From assembly GCA_034408875.1 (NCBI GenBank), contig JAWXCJ010000282.1:1-6625 (forward strand): DNA of 6,625 nucleotides, written 5' to 3'. This DNA is from JANNHK01 sp034408875. Lineage in GTDB: Bacteria; Actinomycetota; Acidimicrobiia; IMCC26256; PALSA-610. The number at the start of each line of letters is the position of its first letter. The first letter of the stretch is position 1. Both the position numbers and the translations under genes were made by a program. Shown in pieces: positions 1 to 5,893 of this stretch. The notes under the pieces were generated by a model. The model searched no databases, was not told where the DNA came from, and was given only the letters and a program-made list of their open reading frames with translations.

Positions 1-1053
1 GCCCTCGACGAGCGCGGGCGGCAGCACGATTGTCGCCGTGACACCGCCGCCGGGTGATTCCGTCAACGCGACGGCGACCGCGTGGCGCATCGTCAGCTGA
101 CCGACCACGTAGTGACCGAGGTAGCGCGACGGCGCGAGTGTCAACGAGCTGCTCGTCACGAGCCGTTCGTTGGCCCGGGCCAGTTCCTCGGGAGTCATGC
201 CGATGCCGTGGTCGTTCACGCTGATGACGTAGCCATTCGGCGTGATCCGGCCGTACAGGTCGACGACCGAGTCGGGCGGCGAGAACGTCAGGCCGTTCTC
301 GAGCAGCTCGGCGAGCACGTGGCTGAGATCGGCGACTGCGTGGCCGACGACCGTCGTGTTGTCGAGCTGGTGAATACGGACCCGCGAGAAGTCCTCGACC
401 TCACCGAGCGCCGCCCGCACGAGGTCGCCGACCGGCTGCGCGGCCCGCCACTGCCGCGGTGCCTCCTCGCCGGCGAGCACGAGCAGCGACTCGGCGTTGC
501 GGCGCATGCGCGTCGCGAGGTGGTCGAGTTTGAACAGCTGGTCGAGCAGCTCGGGGTTCTGTTCGCGCGACTCGAGCGTCGAGATCAGTTCGATTTGTCG
601 CGAGAGCAGTTGTTGTGTGCGGCGGCCCAGGTTGACGAGGGCGTCGGCGATGCTGCGGCGCAACGCGGCCTGCTCGGTTGCGAGGTCGACGGCCTTCTGC
701 TGGAGCACGTTGAGCGCGTCGGCGACGTCGGAGATCTCGGCGCCGCCCCGACCGATCACCGGCTGAAGGTGCACCGCCGCGTCCGCGGCGGGCGCGGCGA
801 GGACCTGGCCGACGACCTCGGGCAAGCGCACGTTCGCGACTTCCAACGCTTCGTCGGCGAGCGCCCGCAACGGCTTCGTGATCCACACGTTGGCGAGGTA
901 CAGGACGAACACCGAGAGGGCGACGGAACCCGCGGCGGCGAGCAAGTACATGCTCGAGTCGCGCAGCTGGAACCCGACGACAACGGTCAGCGCGATCAGC
1001 GGCACGGCGAGCGCGGCGGCGAGCTTCGAACGAATCGTCAGCTTGGTTGTCAC
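1..1053 (-). CDS. Conservon-type (CvnA-like) membrane histidine kinase, 3'-truncated by window edge
   Basis: The minus frame is open from GTG at 1053 to base 1 (351 codons, no stop), so the C-terminus is outside the window. Seen: a hydrophobic helix at about residues 11-28, a loop of only about 7 residues, a second helix at about 36-57, then a HAMP/coiled-coil linker (about 58-160). The H-box is LFKLDHLATRMRRN (H178), the N-box ELLENGLTFSPP (N253) and the G1-type loop NDHGIGM (about 280-286). Residues 310-348 resemble the distal ATP lid (LGHYVVGQL, then SPGGG and IVLPP). Known: this arrangement is typical of Streptomyces CvnA kinases, which are normally followed by a roadblock protein, a DUF742 protein and a small GTPase; those may lie just left of the window. 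Inferred: the usual large extracytoplasmic sensor region is missing, so it probably senses membrane or cytoplasmic partners. The GTG overlaps the upstream stop (GTGA), implying translational coupling. Confidence 0.88.
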   Translation of the reverse strand, partial: MTTKLTIRSKLAAALAVPLIALTVVVGFQLRDSSMYLLAAAGSVALSVFVLYLANVWITKPLRALADEALEVANVRLPEVVGQVLAAPAADAAVHLQPVIGRGGAEISDVADALNVLQQKAVDLATEQAALRRSIADALVNLGRRTQQLLSRQIELISTLESREQNPELLDQLFKLDHLATRMRRNAESLLVLAGEEAPRQWRAAQPVGDLVRAALGEVEDFSRVRIHQLDNTTVVGHAVADLSHVLAELLENGLTFSPPDSVVDLYGRITPNGYVISVNDHGIGMTPEELARANERLVTSSSLTLAPSRYLGHYVVGQLTMRHAVAVALTESPGGGVTATIVLPPALVEG

Positions 1054-2114
1054 ATCAAGTTCCCATCCGGTTGGACAAGGGCGGGGCGCGGAATGCCACC
1101 CGTGTCGAGCGCCGTCCTGATGGCGCCGACTTCCGGGTCGAGGGCGCGGGCCGCGGCCAGCACCTGTTCGTCATCCGTGACGTACACACAGCGCTTCTCC
1201 GCCGACACCGCGACGAGTGCGTCGATCAGATCGGTAGGAGCGGGAGCAAAGGGCTCGACGAGCAACAAGATCGGGGCCGCGGTTTCTTTCGCGCAGAGCA
1301 GCAGGAGCCCTTCGGTCGTCGTGATGTCCGTCGTGTCGAGGAGTTCGCGCCGGGCCTGCATGCGGCGCAGCAAGCCGTCGGCGTCGCGCGCGTCGGTGCC
1401 GGGCTCGAGGCGGTCGACCATGACGGCGAGCTGGCGTTCGGCGACCGCGGCGTCGCGCCTCACCGTGTCGAGATCGGTCTGCGCGTCGCGGACCTGTCCT
1501 TCGCGCGTCGTCAGCGCGGCGGTGACGGAGCGCCGGACCGAGACGATCTGCTCGCGCAGTGCCTCGATCTCGTTCGACGGTTCCGGCGTCTCGCGGGAAC
1601 GGGCGCGGGCGGCGAGGGCGCGCTCGATCGTGTCGACCCGCGTCGCCGCGTCGGCCAGGGGGCCGGTGCTGCCGCGCGCGGTCTCGAGTTCCCGGCGGAG
1701 TTCCCCTTCGGGCGTGGCGGCCCGTTCGAGCACCGCGAGCCGCACGGATGCAGTGGCGATCGCTTCGTCGGCGCGGGCGCGTTGCATGGCGACGCGGTCG
1801 AGATCGGCGCGCGCTTCGGTCAATGTCCGTTCGGCCGCGTTGACCGCGCCGATCGCGATGGTGTGGCGGGTGCACGCAAGGTCGAGACCGGCGATCGCGT
1901 CGTCGTACACGGCGGCCCGCTCCGCGACAGTGCCGACCCCGAGATCGCTCGCGGCGGCGACCCGGATCGGGACATCGGTCGCGAATGACCGTTTCAGGCC
2001 CTCGAAGTCGTCGCGGCGGAGCGGCACGATGGTCAAGCGCGGGTGCAGGACGACCCGACCGGTACGGTCGGGCCCGGGCGCGAACCGAGCGAGTAGTGCC
2101 GAGGCGTCTTTCAA
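1050..2114 (-). CDS. Coiled-coil protein with degenerate SMC/ABC-like C-terminal segment
   Basis: A 354-residue protein read from TTG at 2114. No confident family name. Residues 1-75 look globular. About 85-235 are rich in Ala, Arg, Glu and Leu in heptad-like order and should form long coiled coils, broken near 145-155 and 172-182. Residues 268-325 are a hydrophobic beta/alpha segment (PILLLVEPF, then RCVYVTDDEQVL). It resembles the Walker B and H-loop end of SMC-type ATPase heads, but has no Walker A loop and has EP where the Walker B acidic pair is expected. Inferred: a non-ATPase scaffold, or a partner of the kinase encoded immediately downstream with a 4-bp stop/start overlap. Start choice: AGGAGG lies 12 nt before the TTG. 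In-frame ATG 2249 and GTG 2135 are less likely because codons upstream of 2114 look non-coding (AGG, GTA, CCT, TCA), and the candidate promoter would start transcription downstream of both. A cytoplasmic location is likely because no membrane segment is seen. Confidence 0.75.
   Translation of the reverse strand: MKDASALLARFAPGPDRTGRVVLHPRLTIVPLRRDDFEGLKRSFATDVPIRVAAASDLGVGTVAERAAVYDDAIAGLDLACTRHTIAIGAVNAAERTLTEARADLDRVAMQRARADEAIATASVRLAVLERAATPEGELRRELETARGSTGPLADAATRVDTIERALAARARSRETPEPSNEIEALREQIVSVRRSVTAALTTREGQVRDAQTDLDTVRRDAAVAERQLAVMVDRLEPGTDARDADGLLRRMQARRELLDTTDITTTEGLLLLCAKETAAPILLLVEPFAPAPTDLIDALVAVSAEKRCVYVTDDEQVLAAARALDPEVGAIRTALDTGGIPRPALVQPDGNLM
2054..2072. repeat. Perfect 8-bp inverted repeat inside coding sequence
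   Basis: CCCGACCG, the loop GTA and CGGTCGGG form a perfect hairpin covering about codons 15-21 of the coiled-coil gene. It could fold in the mRNA some 60 nt after the inferred transcription start. It has no T-tract, so it is not a canonical terminator. It may simply reflect coding constraint in GC-rich DNA. Confidence 0.35.
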
Positions 2115-2126
2115 CTGCGCGCCGTC

Positions 2127-2132
2127 CCTCCT
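2127..2132 (-). promoter_or_regulatory. Shine-Dalgarno site deciding the TTG start
   Basis: AGGAGG on the minus strand, a full match to the anti-SD core, ends 12 nt before TTG 2114. The spacing is slightly long, but no other start fits better. GTG 2135 sits immediately upstream of the site, so it cannot use it. Confidence 0.55.
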
Positions 2133-2139
2133 CACGGGA

Positions 2140-2145
2140 ATTACA
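2140..2145 (-). promoter_or_regulatory. Candidate -10 element for the kinase operon
   Basis: TGTAAT on the minus strand matches TATAAT at five of six bases, in a region where AT-rich hexamers are rare. Transcription would start near 2133-2132, giving a leader of about 20 nt that opens with the AGGAGG site and leads to TTG 2114. No convincing -35 hexamer is present at 17 bp spacing, so the call rests on the -10 and its fit to the start codon. Confidence 0.35.
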
Positions 2146-2165
2146 TCGGCAGCCCCGGCCCCGTA

Positions 2166-2190
2166 CGTAGGGTCGGCACGCGACCCCACG
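2166..2190. promoter_or_regulatory. Imperfect inverted repeat, candidate operator between divergent operons
   Basis: The arms CGTAGGGTCG and CGACCCCACG pair at 9 of 10 positions around the 5-nt spacer GCACG; the inner six pairs (GGGTCG/CGACCC) are perfect. The repeat lies in the 192-bp gap between the divergent genes. It overlaps where the -35 region of the leftward promoter should be, and sits well upstream of the rightward one. This is the size and symmetry expected for a dimeric repressor or activator site. The regulator is not identified and no regulator gene is in the window. Confidence 0.4.
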
Positions 2191-2293
2191 GTCCTTGAAT
2201 TGGGGACTACCGCGCCGGGTCTCCGAATGGCCCGATGTGACCTGGTCATGACGGGTGCCTCCCGGGCCGAGGTGGGTGGCAGCCTCGCCTCGC

Positions 2294-2299
2294 TACGGT
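2294..2299 (+). promoter_or_regulatory. Candidate -10 element giving a leaderless mRNA
   Basis: TACGGT fits the actinobacterial TANNNT -10 pattern. It ends 7 nt before GTG 2307, so transcription would begin at the start codon itself. Leaderless mRNAs with this geometry are common in actinobacteria. In support, no well-placed Shine-Dalgarno precedes GTG 2298 or GTG 2307. The -35 region (about 2271-2276, GGTGGG) does not match a consensus. Confidence 0.35.
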
Positions 2300-2306
2300 G
2301 CGGCCG

Positions 2307-3581
2307 GTGCCGAGCGACTACACCCGCAACCAGCCCGACTTCTTCGCGGTGGGCCCTGCGAGCGCGCCTGCTGCGCTCGACCTGGGCGCGGGCGTGTGGT
2401 GCTCGCCGGGCATGTCGAGCGCGTACCTGATCGTCACCGACCAGGGCCGCATCGTCGTCAACACGGGCATGTGGTTCGAGGCCCGCGCCCACAAGCGCAA
2501 CTTCGACGCGGTGAGCGACGCTCCGACGCGCTACATCGTGCTGACGCAGAGCCACACCGACCACATCGGCGGCGTCGACACGTTTCGCGAAGTTTGGCCG
2601 GAGGGCGGCACCGAGCTGATCGCGCAGGCGAACAACGCCGCGTGCCAGGCCGACGACCAGCGCATCCACGGATTCCGCATCCACCGGTCGTTGCCGTTCT
2701 TCGCGGCGGTGATGGGCCGGCCCGGCTACGTGCGCGGCGACGAGGCCGAGATCCCGCCGCACGCCAAGGTCGCCGTACCCGACGTGACTTTCGACGAAGC
2801 GTTCGCGTTCGAGTTGGGCGGCCGGCCCGTCGAACTGGTGAGCGTGCCCGGGGGGGAGACGACCGACTCGCTCGTCGTGTGGCTGCCCGACGACCGGGTC
2901 GCGCTGGTCGGCAACATGTTCTCGGCGCTGTTCGGCCACTTCCCGAACCTGGTGACTGTGCGGGGCGACAAGCTGCGTTCGGCACTCGCGTTCGTTGCGT
3001 CGGTGCAACGGGTGATCGACCTCGAACCCGAGGCCTTGTTCCTCGGCCACCACGGGCCGGTCCGCGGCGCCACGCTCGTGCAGTCGGAATGTGAACGCAT
3101 CCGCGATGCCGTGCAGTACGTGCACGACGCGACCGTCGAAGCGATGAACCGCGGCGACGACGTGTGGACCGCGATGCGCACGATCGCGCTGCCCGATCCG
3201 CTGACGTTGGGTGAGGCGTACGGACGCGTCGACTGGAGCGTGCGCGCGATTTGGGAGGCGTACGCGGGTTGGTTCCACCAGCACTCCACCCTCGAGTTGT
3301 ACGGCGCGCGCCCGGAACACGGGTGGGCCGAGGTCGTCGCCCTCGCCGGTGGCCCCGACGCAGTTGCCGCTCGGGCCACCGCGCTGGTGACCACCGACGC
3401 CCTTGCGGCCGTGCGCCTGGCCGAGATGGCACTCGCTGTCGACCCTGCGCATCGCGCGTCGCTGGATGCGTACGTCGCCGCGCACCAACAACTGCTCGCC
3501 GACCACGGCCGCGAGAACTTCTGGCTCACGAAGTGGCTCGAAGGCGAGATCACCGGTGGCCGCAACCGGTTGGGTCAATGA
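2307..3581 (+). CDS. Alkylsulfatase-like MBL-fold protein with dimerization domain
   Basis: 424 residues from GTG 2307; GTG 2298 would add three. Seen: an N-terminal metallo-beta-lactamase-fold domain (about 25-255) with QSHTDHIGG at 81-89, PGGETTD at 181-187, NLVTVRG at 214-220 and LGHHGPVRG at 246-254. An alpha-helical region follows (about 260-412) with WEAYAGWFHQHSTLELYG and LAGGPDAV, characteristic of the alkylsulfatase dimerization domain. Known: SdsA1-type enzymes hydrolyse sulfate esters with two zinc ions. The C-terminal SCP2-like substrate domain of SdsA1 is absent. Odd: the first His of HxHxDH is Gln81, and the AEN motif that supplies a glutamate ligand reads VGN (201-203). The first metal site therefore looks incomplete, while D85, H86 and H248 remain. 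No signal peptide, so probably cytoplasmic. Its end overlaps the sulfotransferase start. Likely function: hydrolase of a sulfated or other ester metabolite, or a derived paralog with different chemistry. The fold is clear; the substrate is unknown. Confidence 0.88.
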   Translation: MPSDYTRNQPDFFAVGPASAPAALDLGAGVWCSPGMSSAYLIVTDQGRIVVNTGMWFEARAHKRNFDAVSDAPTRYIVLTQSHTDHIGGVDTFREVWPEGGTELIAQANNAACQADDQRIHGFRIHRSLPFFAAVMGRPGYVRGDEAEIPPHAKVAVPDVTFDEAFAFELGGRPVELVSVPGGETTDSLVVWLPDDRVALVGNMFSALFGHFPNLVTVRGDKLRSALAFVASVQRVIDLEPEALFLGHHGPVRGATLVQSECERIRDAVQYVHDATVEAMNRGDDVWTAMRTIALPDPLTLGEAYGRVDWSVRAIWEAYAGWFHQHSTLELYGARPEHGWAEVVALAGGPDAVAARATALVTTDALAAVRLAEMALAVDPAHRASLDAYVAAHQQLLADHGRENFWLTKWLEGEITGGRNRLGQ

Positions 3582-4828
3582 GCACGATTCGCATCGAGGA
3601 TCTCGCGGACCCGGCGCTCGACGACGGGCAACGGGGCGCGCTCGCCTACGCGGCCGGGCTCGACATCACGTTCGACGTCGACGCGCTGCTCGCCGAGGCG
3701 CGCACCCGAACCGGGCTGACCGACTTCGGGCCCGACGACTTCGTGGTGCGACTACACGCGATGGTCGACGCGATCGAGTCCGACACGGGCCTCGGCCCGC
3801 TCGGGCGGCTGATCCTGCGCCAACGCACCGTGCGGCTGCTGGCCAACCGCCTCCTCGTCGAAGACCAGGTGCGCCGCCATCCCGAAATACTCGACATCGA
3901 ACTGGCCGAGCCGATCATCGTCATCGGCCTGCCCCGATCGGGCACCACGCACCTCGTCAACCTGATCGCGGCCGACCCCCGCCTGCGAGCGCTGCCGTAC
4001 TGGGAGAGCCTCGAGCCGCTGGCCGGTCCCGGCGCGGACACGCGCTACGAGCGCTGCGCGCAGAACTACGCGGCGGCGACCGCGATGGCGCCGTTGGTCG
4101 TCGCCATGCACGACCAGTATCCCGACGCGATAGAGGAGGAGATCGAGCTCCAGGACATCGACTTCGCGTCGTACACACTCGAATGGCACGCGCGAGTGCC
4201 GCGCTGGCGCGACTTCTACTTCGGGCTCGACCAGCGCCCGCACTACGCGTACCTGAAGAAGGTGTTGCAGGTCTGTACGCACGAGCGCGGCCCGTCGCGG
4301 TGGGTCTTGAAGTCGCCGCAGCATCTGGAGCAGATCGGCGCGCTGGTGTCGACGTTCTCCGACGCGACGTTCGCGGTGACGCACCGCGACCCGGTGTCGG
4401 TGATCCAGTCGGCGATCACGATGGCCGCGTACGGCGACCGCATGCGGCGGCCCCGCATCGAGCCCGAGGCGTTGGCCGCCTACTGGGTCGACCGGATCGA
4501 GCGGCTGCTGCGCGCGTGCGTGCGCGACCGCGACCTGCTGCCCGCCGACCGCACCGTCGACGTGATCTTCGACGCGTTCATGGCCGACGACGTCGGCCTG
4601 GTCGAACGCATCTACGAACGGGCCCGGTTGCCGATGACCGGCACCGCCCGAGCAGCACTCGACGCGTACATGGCCGCCAACCCGCGGGGGAAGCACGGAC
4701 GGGTCGTGTACGACCTGCAGGGCGACTTCGGCCTCGACCCCGCGACCGTGCGCGAACGGTTCGGCTTCTACTTCGATCGGTTCCCGGTCCCCGTGGAGTC
4801 AGGCGCAGACCGGAGGCCCGGTCCGTGA
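3578..4828 (+). CDS. PAPS-dependent sulfotransferase family protein
   Basis: 416 residues. ATG 3578 overlaps the preceding stop (ATGA), so translation is probably coupled. Seen: the 5'-phosphosulfate loop IGLPRSGTTHL at 116-126, preceded by a hydrophobic strand (PIIVI); RWVLKSPQHL at 241-250; and the 3'-phosphate-binding segment THRDPVSVIQS at 268-278. These are the core motifs of the bacterial Sulfotransfer_3-type family. Residues 1-110 form an N-terminal helical extension typical of the actinobacterial branch. No signal peptide or membrane helix is seen. Known: such enzymes transfer sulfuryl from PAPS to a hydroxyl or amine of a small molecule or glycolipid. The acceptor cannot be read from the sequence. 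Neighbours encode an alkylsulfatase-like protein and two dehydrogenases, suggesting a sulfated intermediate or product. A few members of this superfamily have lost sulfotransfer, so activity is inferred, not proven. The last residues (ESGADRRPGP) look like an unstructured tail. Confidence 0.9.
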   Translation: MSTIRIEDLADPALDDGQRGALAYAAGLDITFDVDALLAEARTRTGLTDFGPDDFVVRLHAMVDAIESDTGLGPLGRLILRQRTVRLLANRLLVEDQVRRHPEILDIELAEPIIVIGLPRSGTTHLVNLIAADPRLRALPYWESLEPLAGPGADTRYERCAQNYAAATAMAPLVVAMHDQYPDAIEEEIELQDIDFASYTLEWHARVPRWRDFYFGLDQRPHYAYLKKVLQVCTHERGPSRWVLKSPQHLEQIGALVSTFSDATFAVTHRDPVSVIQSAITMAAYGDRMRRPRIEPEALAAYWVDRIERLLRACVRDRDLLPADRTVDVIFDAFMADDVGLVERIYERARLPMTGTARAALDAYMAANPRGKHGRVVYDLQGDFGLDPATVRERFGFYFDRFPVPVESGADRRPGP

Positions 4829-4887
4829 CGCAATTCCGCACGGGCGATCGAGGGCCGGAGGCCGTAGCCGCATGGATGCGTCCGTGA
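4825..4887 (+). CDS. Possible 20-codon leader or coupling mini-gene
   Basis: GTG 4825 overlaps the sulfotransferase TGA (GTGA) and has GGAGG at 4812-4816 with an 8-nt spacer, a good initiation signal. The frame runs 20 codons (MTQFRTGDRGP, ending AWMRP). Its TGA at 4885-4887 overlaps GTG 4884, which is in frame with the oxidoreductase. It could pass ribosomes from one gene to the next, or be the remnant of a duplicated start. The peptide resembles nothing I recognise. Length and GC bias mean chance is quite possible. Confidence 0.25.
   Translation: MTQFRTGDRGPEAVAAWMRP
4857..4861 (+). promoter_or_regulatory. Shine-Dalgarno site favouring ATG 4872
   Basis: GGAGG ends 10 nt before ATG 4872 but 22 nt before the alternative GTG 4884. 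It therefore supports the ATG as the oxidoreductase start, unless translation arrives by coupling from the upstream mini-frame. Confidence 0.5.
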
Positions 4888-5888
4888 CGCTCACGCTGGG
4901 TGTGGTCGGGTGCGGTGCGATCGCGCACTGGCATCTCGACGCGATCGACCGGGCCGGTGCGCCGATCCGGGTGACCGCCGCGATCGATCCCGACCGGGCC
5001 AATGCGATACGGCTGGCCGAACGCACCGGCGCGGCGTCGTACGCGTCGCTCACCGATGCCCTCGTCGACCGCGCCTTCGACGCTGTGCTCATCGCGGTGC
5101 CGCACCATCTGCACGAGGCCATCGCGTGCGAAGCCCTCGCGGCCGGTGTGCACGTGCTGTTGGAGAAGCCGTTGGCCCCGACCCTCGACGCGTGCGACCG
5201 CATCCTTGCCGCGGCCCGGGCGGCGGGCACGGTGTTCATGGTCGCGGAGAACGCGCAGTACTGGCCCGAAGTGCAGACCGTCGCCGACCTGCTCGCCGAC
5301 GGCGTAATCGGCGACGTCGTCACCGCGCGCGCGGCGACGTTCTTCCCGGCCATCGACGAGTTCTACGGCGGCGACCAACCCTGGCGCCTCGACCGGGCCG
5401 CCGCGGGTGGCGGCGTCGCGATCGACACCGGCTCGCACTGGCTGCGACCGCTGCGTGTGTGGCTCGGCGAGGTGGCCGAGGTCGTGGCCGCGCTCGGGCA
5501 TCCGTACCCCGGCATGGAGGGTGAGTCGCTGTGCCGGGCGTTGCTGCGTTTCGAGTCGGGCGTGGTCGCATCGTTCGACGCGATGCTCACGACGGGTGCG
5601 ATCGCGCCGCAACCGCTGTTCACGGTGACGGGTTCGACCGGCGAGATCACCGTCGAAGGCTCCGGATGGGTCAAGCTCTGGGACGGATCCGAGTTCAAGG
5701 GGACGAAGGTGGGCGACCGCGGCGGATATCTCGCGTCGTACGAGGGGGAGTGGCTCGACTTCGCGGCCGCGGTCGTGAACGGGCAAGCGCCCGCGGCAAC
5801 GGCCGAGTACGCGCTGGGCGAGCTGCGGTGCGCACTCGCGATGTACCGGTCGGCCGAGACACAACATTGGGAACGGGTGTGGGGGTAG
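4872..5888 (+). CDS. Gfo/Idh/MocA-family NAD(P)-dependent oxidoreductase
   Basis: 338 residues from ATG 4872, a normal length for the family. Seen: an N-terminal Rossmann fold with GVVGCGAIAHWH at 10-21, an acidic residue after strand beta2 (AAIDPDR, D39) and IAVPHHLHEAIACEAL at 74-89. The signature EKPLA is at 98-102. In the C-terminal beta-sheet domain, GGGVAIDTGSHWLRPLRVW (179-197) supplies the usual catalytic set: K99, D185 and H189 are all kept. Known: these enzymes oxidise or reduce sugar, inositol or related hydroxyl groups with NAD(P). Asp39 hints at NAD preference. The substrate is unknown; a sugar or cyclitol is the family default. It lies 43 bp after the sulfotransferase gene and 5 bp before the short-chain dehydrogenase gene, so the three are probably cotranscribed. 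GTG 4884 is an alternative start that would remove four residues. Cytoplasmic: no signal peptide is seen, including no Tat motif such as some relatives carry. Confidence 0.93.
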   Translation: MDASVTLTLGVVGCGAIAHWHLDAIDRAGAPIRVTAAIDPDRANAIRLAERTGAASYASLTDALVDRAFDAVLIAVPHHLHEAIACEALAAGVHVLLEKPLAPTLDACDRILAAARAAGTVFMVAENAQYWPEVQTVADLLADGVIGDVVTARAATFFPAIDEFYGGDQPWRLDRAAAGGGVAIDTGSHWLRPLRVWLGEVAEVVAALGHPYPGMEGESLCRALLRFESGVVASFDAMLTTGAIAPQPLFTVTGSTGEITVEGSGWVKLWDGSEFKGTKVGDRGGYLASYEGEWLDFAAAVVNGQAPAATAEYALGELRCALAMYRSAETQHWERVWG

Positions 5889-5893
5889 CGCGT

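Larger units (their letters stand above)
4810..4890. repeat. Partly duplicated translation-start region
   Basis: CCGGAGGCC occurs at 4810-4818 and again at 4855-4863. TCCGTGACGC occurs at 4822-4831 and again at 4881-4890. Both pairs keep the same order, but the gap within the second copy is 14 nt longer. Each copy contains GGAGG followed by a GTGA stop/start overlap. This could be an old tandem duplication of the gene junction, or convergence of translation signals in GC-rich DNA. Confidence 0.4.

Noticed and set aside
401..886. Minus-strand open frame of 161 codons within the kinase region
   Set aside because: It is out of frame with the kinase, which carries the H, N and G boxes through the same bases; the product is almost all Arg, Ala and Gly.
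2164..2173. TAGGGT at 2168-2173 as a rightward -10 element
   Set aside because: It would leave an untranslated leader of about 130 nt, and it lies inside the inverted repeat. TACGGT at 2294 fits the start better.
2245..2252. GTCATGAC palindrome in the divergent gap
   Set aside because: Only 8 bp with no flanking symmetry or spacing that fits a promoter; easily chance.
82..2430. Plus-strand open frame of 782 codons
   Set aside because: It lies antisense to the kinase and coiled-coil genes, which carry recognisable motifs and sensible codon use. Its translation is Arg/Ala/Ser-rich and shows no domain. GC-rich DNA lacks stops in antisense frames.
2115..3578. N-terminal extension of the minus-strand frame that ends at 1050
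   Set aside because: The frame stays open across the divergent gap and antisense to the MBL gene, but the extra translation is His/Arg-rich and featureless. AGGAGG with TTG 2114 and the change in codon use at the gap mark the real start.
3752..4696. Minus-strand open frame of 314 codons antisense to the sulfotransferase
   Set aside because: The plus strand here encodes clear PAPS-binding motifs. The antisense product has no recognisable motif.
4829..4871. Possible terminator between the sulfotransferase and oxidoreductase genes
   Set aside because: There is no stable stem followed by a T-tract; the gap instead contains translation signals, consistent with one transcript.
4578..5867. Minus-strand open frame of 429 codons antisense to the oxidoreductase
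   Set aside because: It is a shadow of a well-supported Gfo/Idh/MocA gene, with low-complexity Arg-rich translation and no start signal.
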